46,255 nucleotides of DNA from Bacillus pseudomycoides (GCF_002582035.1 NZ_NUQE01000032.1:1-46255); one strand, 5' to 3'; counted from the stretch's first letter, positions 8,575 to 16,709 are shown. The notes: generated from the letters alone by a model not told the origin. Numbers and translations: made by a program.

Positions 8575-10215
8575 ATGGAACAACAAGCAAATCAAAATAG
8601 AACATTGTTGTTAATTGGTTTAGTTATCGCAATGTTATTTGCTGCATTAGACGGAACAATCGTCGGTACAGCAATGCCGCGTATTGTCGGTGAACTTGGC
8701 GGATTAAGCTTAATGACATGGTTAACAACAGCATATTTGTTAACATCAACAACGGTTGTACCGATTGCTGGTAAATTAGCGGATATGTTAGGTCGCCGCA
8801 CTGTATATATGACAGGATTAATTATCTTCATGGTTGGTTCTGCGCTTTGTGGTATGGCAAATGGTATGACAGAATTAATTATTTTCCGTGGTATTCAAGG
8901 GCTAGGCGGCGGTATTATGATGCCAATGGCTATGATTATCATTGGGGATATGTTTACAGGGAAAGAACGTGCGAAATGGCAAGGGATTTTTGGGGCACTT
9001 TATGGTCTTGCTTCTGTCATTGGTCCACAAATTGGTGGTTGGATTGTTGATTCAATGAGCTGGAGATGGGTGTTCTACATCAACTTACCAGTTGGAATTT
9101 TAGCGACAATCTTTATCGCAATAGGCTTAAAAGGGAAGAAAGAAACTGGCCCAATTCAAATTGACATTGCGGGTATTTTTACGATGATTCTCGGTGTTGT
9201 CAGCTTATTATTAGCATTAACATTTGGCGGGAAAGACTACCCTTGGGGTTCTTGGCAAATTATCGGGTTATTTGCGCTTTCAGTTATTGGTCTTGTAAGC
9301 TTTGTTATTGTTGAGACAAAAGCAAAAGAACCGATTTTACCTGTCCATTTCTTTAAAAATCGTACATTTACATTATTAAATGCAGTTGGTTTCTTTATGA
9401 GTGTTGGAATGTTCGGAGCCATTACATTTGTACCATTCTTTATGCAAGGAATTGTCGGTGTAAGTGCTGCTGAATCGGGAACAATTATGACACCAATGAT
9501 GATCACAATGATTGTCACAAGTATTCTCGGTGGTCAGCTTGTATTAAGGGTAGGAGTAAAACCGCAAATTATCACTGGAATGCTTATTATGGCTGGTGGA
9601 TTCGGGTTTTTAACTACAATGGATATGCATACAAGTAAGCTTGTTGCAACGTCATATATGATGGTTATTGGTTTAGGAATGGGTCTTGTAATGCCAACCT
9701 TAACATTAGCATTACAAGAAAGCTTCCCGAAAAAAGATCTTGGAGTTGTAACTTCATCAAGTCAATTCTTCCGTCAAATCGGTGGTACGTTTGGGATTAC
9801 TATTTTAGGTTCTATTATGAATAACACATCCGGTACAGTATTAACAGATAAGTTAGTACCTGTATTGAATACGTTCCCGCCACAAGCAGGGGAAATAGCG
9901 GCGAAGTTTAAAGACATGATTCACACAAATCCACAAGGGCTATATTCAATGTTATTTAATCCGGAATCAATGAAGCAAATGCCAGAAGCAATCGCAAATA
10001 GCATTGTACCTGTATTGAAGACATCATTATTAGATTCTCTTCATCATGTATTTATGACTGGATTAGTATTTATCATAGTCGGTGCCGTACTTACACTTTT
10101 CTTGAAGAAAATTAAGCTTTCTGGTCGTAAAAAGGGAACAGAAGAACAAAAGAATGAAATAGAAGAACAAAAGAATGAAATAGAAGAGAAAGATGCAAGT
10201 GTATCTTATTCATAA
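8575..10215 (+). CDS. Drug efflux MFS transporter, DHA2 (EmrB/QacA) 14-TMS family
   Basis: A 546-residue major facilitator protein. The first membrane segment holds LDGTIVGTAMPRI (the DHA2 motif D1). Motif A is GKLADMLGRRTVYMTG near residues 64-79, and the motif C form ASVIGPQIGGW lies near residue 150. Length and hydrophobicity fit fourteen segments and proton-driven export of lipophilic drugs. The C-terminal tail is hydrophilic and contains an exact tandem duplication encoding EEQKNEI twice. It follows marR closely and ends in a strong terminator. Substrates are unknown. Confidence 0.9.
   Translation: MEQQANQNRTLLLIGLVIAMLFAALDGTIVGTAMPRIVGELGGLSLMTWLTTAYLLTSTTVVPIAGKLADMLGRRTVYMTGLIIFMVGSALCGMANGMTELIIFRGIQGLGGGIMMPMAMIIIGDMFTGKERAKWQGIFGALYGLASVIGPQIGGWIVDSMSWRWVFYINLPVGILATIFIAIGLKGKKETGPIQIDIAGIFTMILGVVSLLLALTFGGKDYPWGSWQIIGLFALSVIGLVSFVIVETKAKEPILPVHFFKNRTFTLLNAVGFFMSVGMFGAITFVPFFMQGIVGVSAAESGTIMTPMMITMIVTSILGGQLVLRVGVKPQIITGMLIMAGGFGFLTTMDMHTSKLVATSYMMVIGLGMGLVMPTLTLALQESFPKKDLGVVTSSSQFFRQIGGTFGITILGSIMNNTSGTVLTDKLVPVLNTFPPQAGEIAAKFKDMIHTNPQGLYSMLFNPESMKQMPEAIANSIVPVLKTSLLDSLHHVFMTGLVFIIVGAVLTLFLKKIKLSGRKKGTEEQKNEIEEQKNEIEEKDASVSYS
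10141..10182 (+). repeat. 21-bp tandem duplication in the efflux pump tail
   Basis: GAAGAACAAAAGAATGAAAT plus A occurs twice in perfect tandem (10141-10161 and 10162-10182), adding seven in-frame residues (EEQKNEI). A third degenerate unit, GAAGAG, follows. Confidence 0.9.
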
Positions 10216-10223
10216 TAAGGAAG

Positions 10224-10251
10224 AGCATCGCCTATAGTGGCGATGCTTTTT
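10224..10251 (+). terminator. Intrinsic terminator after the efflux pump
   Basis: AGCATCGCC (10224-10232) pairs with GGCGATGCT (10239-10247), followed by five T. Confidence 0.9.
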
Positions 10252-10295
10252 GTATTTTTACATAGGTTTAATTGCGTCTTTTTACTTATAAACAA

Positions 10296-10343
10296 TTGAC
10301 GGATTTTACTGAATAAGTTATATTATTTGTGTAAACGGTTACA
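10296..10343 (+). promoter_or_regulatory. rbsR promoter with overlapping cre/operator
   Basis: TTGACG (10296-10301), 17-bp spacer and TATATT (10319-10324) form a SigA promoter. TGTAAACGGTTACA at 10330-10343 matches the cre consensus TGWAANCGNTNWCA perfectly and sits at the expected start of transcription. CcpA or RbsR binding there would block initiation. Confidence 0.78.
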
Positions 10344-10363
10344 TATGATAGAGAGGGAAAAGA

Positions 10364-11335
10364 ATGAGTACGATAAAAGACGTCGCCAAACTAGCAGGGG
10401 TATCCGTTGCTACTGTTTCCAGAGTATTAAATCACAATGGCTATGTTCATGAAGATACGCTCAAAAAAGTAAAGCGGGCAATTGAGTTATTAGATTATAA
10501 GCCAAGTACGGTGGCGCGTTCTCTATATAATAAGAGTTCTCGTCTAATCGGATTAATCGTTCCAAACATCGTAAATCCATTCTTTCCAGAGGTAGCCCGG
10601 GCAGTAGAAGACATAGCTCATAAACAAGGATATACAGTTGTACTATGTAATTCTGATGAAAATTTAGAAAAAGAAAAACAATACATCGATGTGCTTATGC
10701 AAAATAATGTCGATGGTTTTATTGTTGCAACAAGTCCGCAAAATAGCGGTAATTACATGAATTTAAAAGTACCAGTTATAGCAATTGATCGCATGTTTCA
10801 TGAACGTATCCCAACAGTATATGCCGATAACTATGCTGGAAGTAAACAGGCAACAGAACTTCTGTTAGCAAAAGGCTGTCAAGCGATTGCACATATTCGA
10901 GGGCCTCGAGATCTTAGTACTGCAAATGAGCGTTTTCAAGGATTTATTGATGCTGTCACGAAACAAAATGTTTCTTATGTTATTGCAGAAAGTGAATTTC
11001 ATCCTCTGAAAAGTGAATATGTTGCTTGTGAATTGTTTGAGAAGCATCCGTATATTGATGGTATTGTAGCAGGAAATGATTTGATTGCATTAGGTACAGT
11101 AAAAGCAGCATTACAAAAGGGAATATCTATTCCAAATGAATTACAAATTATTGGATTTGATGGAATTTCTTTAGCAGAAATGATGTATCCAGCTATCACA
11201 ACTGTCGCCCAGCCTATTTATGAGATGGGGAAAATTGCAACACAGTTATTGATTAAGAAAATAGAAGGGCATCAATTAAAGGAAGAACATTATCGTTTAC
11301 CAATTACAATTATAGAACGAAATACAACAAAGTAA
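10364..11335 (+). CDS. rbsR: LacI-family ribose operon repressor
   Basis: A 323-residue LacI/GalR regulator. The N-terminal HTH is TIKDVAKLAGVSVATVSRVL (residues 3-22), followed by the hinge helix around PSTVARSLYN and a periplasmic-binding-protein-like sensor domain. It should repress the ribose genes until ribose binds. It heads the cluster and is followed 13 bp later by rbsK. It remains intact although the transporter genes downstream have decayed, so its regulon is now largely itself and rbsK, plus perhaps the transaldolase. Confidence 0.88.
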   Translation: MSTIKDVAKLAGVSVATVSRVLNHNGYVHEDTLKKVKRAIELLDYKPSTVARSLYNKSSRLIGLIVPNIVNPFFPEVARAVEDIAHKQGYTVVLCNSDENLEKEKQYIDVLMQNNVDGFIVATSPQNSGNYMNLKVPVIAIDRMFHERIPTVYADNYAGSKQATELLLAKGCQAIAHIRGPRDLSTANERFQGFIDAVTKQNVSYVIAESEFHPLKSEYVACELFEKHPYIDGIVAGNDLIALGTVKAALQKGISIPNELQIIGFDGISLAEMMYPAITTVAQPIYEMGKIATQLLIKKIEGHQLKEEHYRLPITIIERNTTK

Positions 11336-11348
11336 GGAGAGAAAGAGA

Positions 11349-12248
11349 TTGCCAAATATTATAGTAGTTGGCAGTATTTCTGTGGATTTAGTTGCCATCT
11401 CAAAAAAACGCCCTAAAGCTGGTGAAACAGTAATTGGGGAAGCTTTTCATACTGTTCCAGGTGGAAAAGGTGCAAACCAAGCTGTAGCTGCAGCACGTTT
11501 AGGTGCAAATGTTGCAATGGTTGGAGCAATTGGAAATGATAATTACGGAAAATATGTTCGGGGAAATTTAGAGAATGAACGTATTTTTATTGATTATGTG
11601 GAATCGATTACAAATGAAACGACAGGAATTGCCCATATCGTATTGGCTGAAGAAGATAATAGTATCATTGTTGTACAAGGTGCAAATCGTTCTGTAAATG
11701 AACAACTTGTAAATCGTGCAAAAGATCTTCTTACGAAAGCGGATATGGTTGTTTTGCAGCTAGAAATTCCACTTGAAACAGTAAAATATGTACTAAACAT
11801 TTGTGAAGAACATCAAATTCCAGTTATTTTAAATCCAGCTCCAGCACAAATATTGCCAGAGGAAGTGTTACAAAAAGCAACGTACATTACACCAAATGAG
11901 CATGAATGTCGAATTGTTCTAGATGACTTTGCATCACCAATTGAATCATTACTTGAAAAGTATCCTAATAAACTGTTGATGACTGAAGGTGGAAACGGTG
12001 TTCGATTCCATAATGGCACAGAAATTGTTCATGTACCAAGTATTTCTGTTGCAGTTGTCGATACGACAGGAGCTGGAGATACATTTAACGGTGCATTAGC
12101 AGTTGCGATTGCAGAAGGAGAAAAATTGCAAAAAGCAATTCATTTTGCAAACATTGCAGCAGGGCTTTCTGTAACAAAATTAGGAGCTCAAGGTGGTATG
12201 CCATTAAGAGATAAATTACGAGAAGTACAGATGATTGTAGGATGGTGA
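11349..12248 (+). CDS. rbsK: Ribokinase, PfkB family
   Basis: A 299-residue sugar kinase that phosphorylates D-ribose to ribose 5-phosphate in the cytoplasm. The PfkB signature 1, GGKGANQAVAAARLGA, lies near residues 38-53. Signature 2, DTTGAGDTFNGALA, lies near 238-251 and holds the catalytic aspartate. The start codon is TTG, preceded by AAGGAGAGAAAGAG; no alternative ATG is plausible. No frameshift or missing motif is seen, so the enzyme looks functional. Ribose would have to enter by another route or come from nucleosides. Confidence 0.9.
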   Translation: MPNIIVVGSISVDLVAISKKRPKAGETVIGEAFHTVPGGKGANQAVAAARLGANVAMVGAIGNDNYGKYVRGNLENERIFIDYVESITNETTGIAHIVLAEEDNSIIVVQGANRSVNEQLVNRAKDLLTKADMVVLQLEIPLETVKYVLNICEEHQIPVILNPAPAQILPEEVLQKATYITPNEHECRIVLDDFASPIESLLEKYPNKLLMTEGGNGVRFHNGTEIVHVPSISVAVVDTTGAGDTFNGALAVAIAEGEKLQKAIHFANIAAGLSVTKLGAQGGMPLRDKLREVQMIVGW

Positions 12249-12837
12249 AGTTTTAATTAGTGTTGTTATTGCAACGTTAAATATAGCGCATATTGAACTG
12301 TCAAATGCAGTTAAAATTATGACTTTTAGCGTAATTTTAACTGAGAGGTATTGACTTATCAGTAGGTTCTATTTTAGCATTATTACGTACACTTATTGCT
12401 GGTAGGAATTCATTCTTTGCAATAGGAACGGGATTGCTTGCTGTTCTTATAATTGGAATTGTAAACGGTCTCATCATTAGAGAAGGGATTTATCAACAAT
12501 GATGTTTTTAGGAGCTTTACATTCATTTATATGGACAGACGTCTGACCAATTATCTTGGGTATTGCTTTGATATTTCTGTAACTTGTATGACAGTAATCA
12601 CTTATGCTCTGTACAGAATGTTTGAAGCTTTGAGGATATTACCGTAAAATGAATAGTAGTTAATCTACAAAGTCTCGTTTAAAAAGCAATATGTAATCGG
12701 TATCATGTCAACGGATTCCAATGCAGTTACATCGGTAGTAAGTGTGGCAAAGGAAAAAAGTAAAAATTATTTTGGTTGAATTCGACCGTATTAAGAAAAA
12801 ATAAACACATACTTACATTCAGAAAGGAAGAAAAAAC
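12249..12837 (+). pseudogene. Decayed ribose transporter genes (rbsC, rbsB fragments)
   Basis: This stretch lies between rbsK and the transaldolase, where relatives carry rbsD, rbsA, rbsC and rbsB. Reading from 12347, codons give GIDLSVGSILALL and then GTGLLAVLIIGIVNGLIIREG, a clear RbsC permease segment ending in TGA at 12502. Just before it, FSVILT in another frame matches the preceding RbsC residues (TFVIxTGGID), so a single-base frameshift separates them. Near 12698-12775 the codons read TDSNAVTSVVSVAKEK, like the ligand-domain segment of RbsB. RbsD and RbsA are not recognisable. Several stops and deletions rule out function. Confidence 0.8.
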
Positions 12838-13485
12838 ATGAAATTTTTTATTGATACAGCAAACATTGATGAAATTAAAGAGGCAAACGCTCTTGGCGTA
12901 TTAGCAGGTGTAACAACGAATCCATCTCTTGTTGCAAAAGAAGGCGTAGATTTTCATGAGCGTATTCGTGAAATTTGCAGTGTTGTAGAAGGTCCTGTAA
13001 GTGCAGAAGTTATTAGCTTAGAAGCAGATAAAATGATTGAAGAAGGAAAAGAATTAGCGAGAATTGCACCTAACGTTGTTGTAAAAGTACCGATGACAAT
13101 GGAAGGATTAAAAGCAGTAAAAGCATTTGCTGATTTAGGTATTCGTACAAACGTAACATTAGTATTCTCAGCTGTACAGGCATTAATGGCTGCACGTGCT
13201 GGCGCAACGTATGTATCTCCATTTTTAGGTCGTTTAGATGATATCGGTCATAACGGTATGGACTTAATTCGTCAAATTGCAGATATTTTTGTAATTCATG
13301 ACATTAAAACAGAAATTATCGCAGCATCTGTTCGCCACTCTGTACACGTAACAGACGCAGCGTTAAATGGTGCGCACATTGCAACAATTCCAGCAAATGT
13401 TATTGCTTCATTAGTGAAACATCCATTAACAGATCAAGGAATTGAAAAGTTTTTAGCTGATTGGGAAAAAACACAAGGAAAATAA
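12838..13485 (+). CDS. tal: Transaldolase / fructose-6-phosphate aldolase family (TalC-type)
   Basis: A 215-residue TIM-barrel enzyme of the small transaldolase subfamily. The N-terminus [16 protein letters not shown] and the [13 protein letters not shown] loop are characteristic. The Schiff-base lysine is in VVVKVPMT (Lys83). It transfers dihydroxyacetone units in the non-oxidative pentose phosphate pathway, which explains its place behind ribose genes. The ribosome site is AGAAAGGAAG. With the rbs operon eroded it may use a promoter in the remnant DNA (a weak TTGAAT...AAATAA lies at about 12778-12806). It ends in a strong terminator. Confidence 0.9.
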   Translation: MKFFIDTANIDEIKEANALGVLAGVTTNPSLVAKEGVDFHERIREICSVVEGPVSAEVISLEADKMIEEGKELARIAPNVVVKVPMTMEGLKAVKAFADLGIRTNVTLVFSAVQALMAARAGATYVSPFLGRLDDIGHNGMDLIRQIADIFVIHDIKTEIIAASVRHSVHVTDAALNGAHIATIPANVIASLVKHPLTDQGIEKFLADWEKTQGK

Positions 13486-13497
13486 TTTTTTATGAAG

Positions 13498-13528
13498 CGG
13501 TTCAACTTCCGAGTTGAACCGTTTTTTT
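13498..13528 (+). terminator. Intrinsic terminator after tal
   Basis: CGGTTCAACT (13498-13507) pairs with AGTTGAACCG (13512-13521), followed by seven T. The last T residues are also the left TTTAT of the adjoining repeat. Confidence 0.92.
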
Positions 13529-13682
13529 ATCCCGTATTAACGGGCAGTAAGACCTCCACCTCAAGATTGAGAGAGAAGCGAAGAAGATAGGTGGAGGATA
13601 ACTGCCCATAAAAGCCCGATTGGTTCAACTAACCATCAGTGGGGGATTAAGAAAACCCCCACTGATTAAAGTTTCATTTTAT
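13526..13682 (+). repeat. bcr1-like repeat, long form
   Basis: 157 bp between TTTAT (13526-13530) and TTTAT (13678-13682). Helices: ACGGGCAGT (13540-13548) with ACTGCCCAT, CCTCCACCT (13553-13561) with AGGTGGAGG (13589-13597), a GGTT/AACC hairpin, and ATCAGTGGGGG (13635-13645) with CCCCCACTGAT (13656-13666). Confidence 0.92.
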
Positions 13683-13790
13683 TGAAGATTTTGTAGGAGA
13701 AATGAATATTTCCTAGGGAATTGTCGAAATATGAATGGTATTTGCGCAGCTTTTTTGTAAATGGATTGTATCGATATGCTTTTTAAAATA

Positions 13791-13827
13791 AAAAACAATG
13801 ATGGAGTCTACCCCATCATTGTTTTTT
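13791..13827 (-). terminator. Terminator overlapping the end of the MFS gene
   Basis: AAAAACAATGATGG (13791-13804) pairs with CCATCATTGTTTTT (13813-13826). The minus-strand gene stops at 13808-13810 and its last codons are inside the stem. A-runs and T-runs on both sides make it usable in both directions. Confidence 0.85.
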
Positions 13828-14962
13828 TGAATCGTCCTCTTACATAAATCATCGAAGCAAAAGTAAGTAAAAAAGCTGTTCCAATTACAAAACTTACGCT
13901 CGGTGATGCTCCGATTGCTCCAACCGTAAAGGATCCGCCAACGACACCAAGTGAGAAGAACGCATAGAATAATCCGAATGCTTTTCCGCGATTATCTTCT
14001 GTTGTATTTTCAACAAGTAAGGCGTTAATAGAAGGAAAGAGAATTGCAAATCCAATTCCGTAAATGATCATAACAACAAAGAGCATACCTTTTGTTGTAA
14101 ATATACCAAGTAACGATAATGCAAATGCCATAACTGTAATACCAATGACCATCATTTTTTGACGGTTAAAGTAATCGTATATACGGTTTGTTGGCAGTAA
14201 GAAGAAAAGGATTGCGGTGATTCCAAAGACACTAAGCATCATTCCTGTTGAGGATGCTTTAAGTCCTAAAGCTTCTATTTTCATAGGTAACATATATGTG
14301 ACAATTCCTTGTGAGAACATTAATGTAAAGGCACCGATATATGCTTGTAATAACGGTTCAGATTTTAATAATCCAAGCATATCTTCTTTGTTTAATACTT
14401 GTGTCTGTAATGTATTTGTTCTTGTTTTATGATTTGGCAACAAGAAGAGCGAGACGATTGTACCAAGTACCATTAAGATAGAAATTGTAATAAAGACCCA
14501 GTGTATACCCGCGGTTGCTTTCATAATTCCACTGAAAGCAGGACCCACGATAGCTGCGGTTCCAACAGCTGCACCAGATAAAGCCATTGCTTTTCCTTGC
14601 TTTGTTGCTTCAGTTTGTTTTGATAAGAAAGTAAAGGCTGCTGGTATTAAGAAACCGTCACTAAACCCATGTAGAAAACGAACGATAATAAGTTGTTCAC
14701 CACTTTGGACAACGGTATACAATAAGACTATGAGACTCGTAATTGCCATACTAATATAAAGAACTTTTTTGGCTCCATATTTATCAACAGATGCACCTGC
14801 AATAACATTACCAATCATATTTGCAAAGGAGTACATTCCAACGACAAGGCCAATAATAAGGGGAGTTCCTCCAAGACTTTGCGCATATGTACTCATAATT
14901 GGTAATTGTGAAAATGTATCTAAAAATGCAACGATAACAATAAAATAAATAAAGTATTTCAA
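13808..14962 (-). CDS. MFS transporter, 12-TMS
   Basis: A 384-residue major facilitator protein with about twelve membrane segments. The motif A equivalent is GASVDKYGAKKVLYIS after the second segment, and a motif C-like GAAVGTAAIVGPAFSG lies in segment five. It resembles small multidrug exporters, but substrate is not predictable. An upstream extension of 26 codons exists, but the TTG at 14962 is preferred because AGAGAGGTGA lies six bases before it and the protein then begins directly with the first membrane helix. It is a single-gene unit. Confidence 0.82.
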   Translation of the reverse strand: MKYFIYFIVIVAFLDTFSQLPIMSTYAQSLGGTPLIIGLVVGMYSFANMIGNVIAGASVDKYGAKKVLYISMAITSLIVLLYTVVQSGEQLIIVRFLHGFSDGFLIPAAFTFLSKQTEATKQGKAMALSGAAVGTAAIVGPAFSGIMKATAGIHWVFITISILMVLGTIVSLFLLPNHKTRTNTLQTQVLNKEDMLGLLKSEPLLQAYIGAFTLMFSQGIVTYMLPMKIEALGLKASSTGMMLSVFGITAILFFLLPTNRIYDYFNRQKMMVIGITVMAFALSLLGIFTTKGMLFVVMIIYGIGFAILFPSINALLVENTTEDNRGKAFGLFYAFFSLGVVGGSFTVGAIGASPSVSFVIGTAFLLTFASMIYVRGRFKKTMMG

Positions 14963-15070
14963 CCTTTTCACCTCTCTTTTGCTATTATGGCATAATGCTA
15001 TTTTTCCGTGCAATGAAATTAATTTGTTAAAGGGGAGCAAAAATGCTAAAGATTAGTGAAATATAAAGTG

Positions 15071-15123
15071 TTTAGCCCGTTATTCGCGGGCAGTAAGAGT
15101 CCGATTGGTTAGTTTTATTTTAT
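15071..15123 (+). repeat. Internally deleted bcr1-like repeat (mini copy)
   Basis: Only 53 bp. It keeps the 5' block CCCGTTATTCGCGGGCAGTAAGA, jumps to CCGATTGGTT, then to a degenerate 3' end AGTTTTATTTTAT. The CCCCACCT helix and the third hairpin are gone. The 5' hairpin still pairs with one G-T wobble. Confidence 0.75.
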
Positions 15124-15376
15124 ATTTCTTCATCTTCAAATAAAAATTAATGAAAATACTAACAATTCCATTTTTGAAATATTTACATTATTTTATTGGT
15201 CTTTTTGCACGAGATTAACATTTCCTCACTATAATTAGGCTGAATCTATATATTAATCTATCTTTGTTTACGTTTGTATATCGTGTTATTGAAATGTAAA
15301 GTCGTTAAAAGATGGGATACCCTTATAATAGATTCACCAAATAGCATCAGATAAATATAAAATGGGAGGATTTTGT

Positions 15377-16225
15377 ATGAAAAAGAAAGTATTAGCACTA
15401 GTAGCTATGGTTGCTTTAGCTGCACCAGTTCAAAGTGTAGTATTTGCGCAAACAAATAATAGCGAAAATCCTACACCGGTTTTAAGATGGTCAGCTGAGG
15501 ATAAGCATAATGAAGGGGTTAGCACTCATTTATGGATTGTAAATCGCGCAATTGATATCATGTCTAGTAATACAGCGATTGTGAAGCCGAATGAAACTGC
15601 TTTATTAAATGAGTGGCGTACTGACTTAGAAAATGGTATTTATTCTGCTGATTACGAGAATCCTTATTATGATAATGGTACATATGCTTCTCATTTTTAT
15701 GATCCGGATACGGGAAATACATACATTCCTTTTGCGAAACAGGCAAAAGAAACAGGTACAAAATATTTTAAGCTTGCTGGTGAGGCATACCAAAATCAAG
15801 ATATGAAACAGGCATTCTTCTACTTAGGATTATCGCTTCATTATTTAGGAGATGTAAATCAACCAATGCATGCAGCAAACTTTACGAATCTTTCTTATCC
15901 AATGGGTTTCCATTCTAAATATGAAAATTTTGTTGATACAATAAAAGATAACTATATAGTTTCAGATAGTAATGGATATTGGAATTGGAAAGGGACAAAC
16001 CCAGAAGATTGGATTCAAGGATCAGCGGTAGCAGCTAAACAAGATTATCCTGGCATTGTGAACGATACGACAAAAGATTGGTTTGTAAAAGCAGCCGTGT
16101 CTCAAGAATATGCAGATAAATGGCGGGCGGAAGTGACGCCGGTGACAGGAAAGCGCTTAATGGAAGCGCAGCGCGTTACAGCTGGTTATATTCATTTGTG
16201 GTTTGATACGTATGTAAATCGCTAA
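15377..16225 (+). CDS. plcB: Phosphatidylcholine-preferring phospholipase C precursor
   Basis: A 282-residue secreted zinc phospholipase C that hydrolyses phosphatidylcholine to diacylglycerol and phosphocholine. A signal peptide (MKKKVLALVA...VVFA) and short propeptide precede a 245-residue mature enzyme starting at Trp38. In mature numbering all nine zinc ligands known for the B. cereus enzyme are present: W1, H14, D55, H69, H118, D122, H128, H142 and E146. The start at 15377 fits GGGAGGA six bases upstream. In B. cereus this gene is followed by sphingomyelinase (sph); here no sph follows. I could not find a PlcR box in the upstream 250 bp. Confidence 0.95.
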   Translation: MKKKVLALVAMVALAAPVQSVVFAQTNNSENPTPVLRWSAEDKHNEGVSTHLWIVNRAIDIMSSNTAIVKPNETALLNEWRTDLENGIYSADYENPYYDNGTYASHFYDPDTGNTYIPFAKQAKETGTKYFKLAGEAYQNQDMKQAFFYLGLSLHYLGDVNQPMHAANFTNLSYPMGFHSKYENFVDTIKDNYIVSDSNGYWNWKGTNPEDWIQGSAVAAKQDYPGIVNDTTKDWFVKAAVSQEYADKWRAEVTPVTGKRLMEAQRVTAGYIHLWFDTYVNR

Positions 16226-16235
16226 TAATCTATAG

Positions 16236-16275
16236 AAAGACCAAATACTTAATCTTTAAGTATTTGGTCTTTTTT
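16236..16275 (+). terminator. Intrinsic terminator after plcB
   Basis: A 17-bp stem, AAAGACCAAATACTTAA with TTAAGTATTTGGTCTTT, has a 3-base loop and further T residues. Confidence 0.92.
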
Positions 16276-16448
16276 CATATTAACTTAGACACAGTTACAG
16301 TCAAAGGAGGGTGCTTTATCGTTGTTTAGTTAATAATTAGTAGAATATAACAAATAATGTTGAATTCAATTCGGAATAGTTTATAATTTAAATGTAATAT
16401 TAAAATAATTTAAATAATGGATTCTGGCTGAGGGAGAGATGGCAAACT

Positions 16449-16649
16449 ATGAAATATGAGCTGTTTTTGGTAAGTGGGGGACATATAACAACATTTGATA
16501 GCATGTGGCACTTTAAGGAAGGGGAACAAATTTTTTTCAAAGATGAAAAAGAAAAACGTAATTTTAGCATTATCCGTATAACACACGATGTATTTCATAA
16601 AAATGAACATATTATTCGTTTATATTGCCAAGAAAAGAAAGTATATTAA
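16449..16649 (+). CDS. Small conserved-looking hypothetical protein
   Basis: A 66-residue soluble protein beginning MKYELFLVSGGHITTFDSMW, rich in alternating hydrophobic and charged residues that suggest a small beta-rich fold. No signal peptide or membrane helix is seen and I do not recognise a family. A GAGGGAGAG ribosome site lies 11 bases before the ATG, slightly far. It occupies the place where sphingomyelinase is found in B. cereus and has its own terminator, which supports it being a real gene. Confidence 0.6.
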   Translation: MKYELFLVSGGHITTFDSMWHFKEGEQIFFKDEKEKRNFSIIRITHDVFHKNEHIIRLYCQEKKVY

Positions 16650-16654
16650 TTATG

Positions 16655-16692
16655 AAGAGCATTGAAGCCATATTGCTTCAATGCTCTTTTTT
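16655..16692 (+). terminator. Terminator between the small gene and the transducer-like gene
   Basis: AAGAGCATTGAAGC (16655-16668) pairs with GCTTCAATGCTCTT (16675-16688), followed by T. It may serve both convergent genes. Confidence 0.88.
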
Positions 16693-16709
16693 GTAGATTG
16701 TACAGGTAT

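Noticed and set aside
14963-15040. Longer start for the MFS transporter at 15040
   Set aside because: The extra 26 residues are hydrophilic, with no ribosome site, while the TTG at 14962 has AGAGAGGTGA at good spacing.
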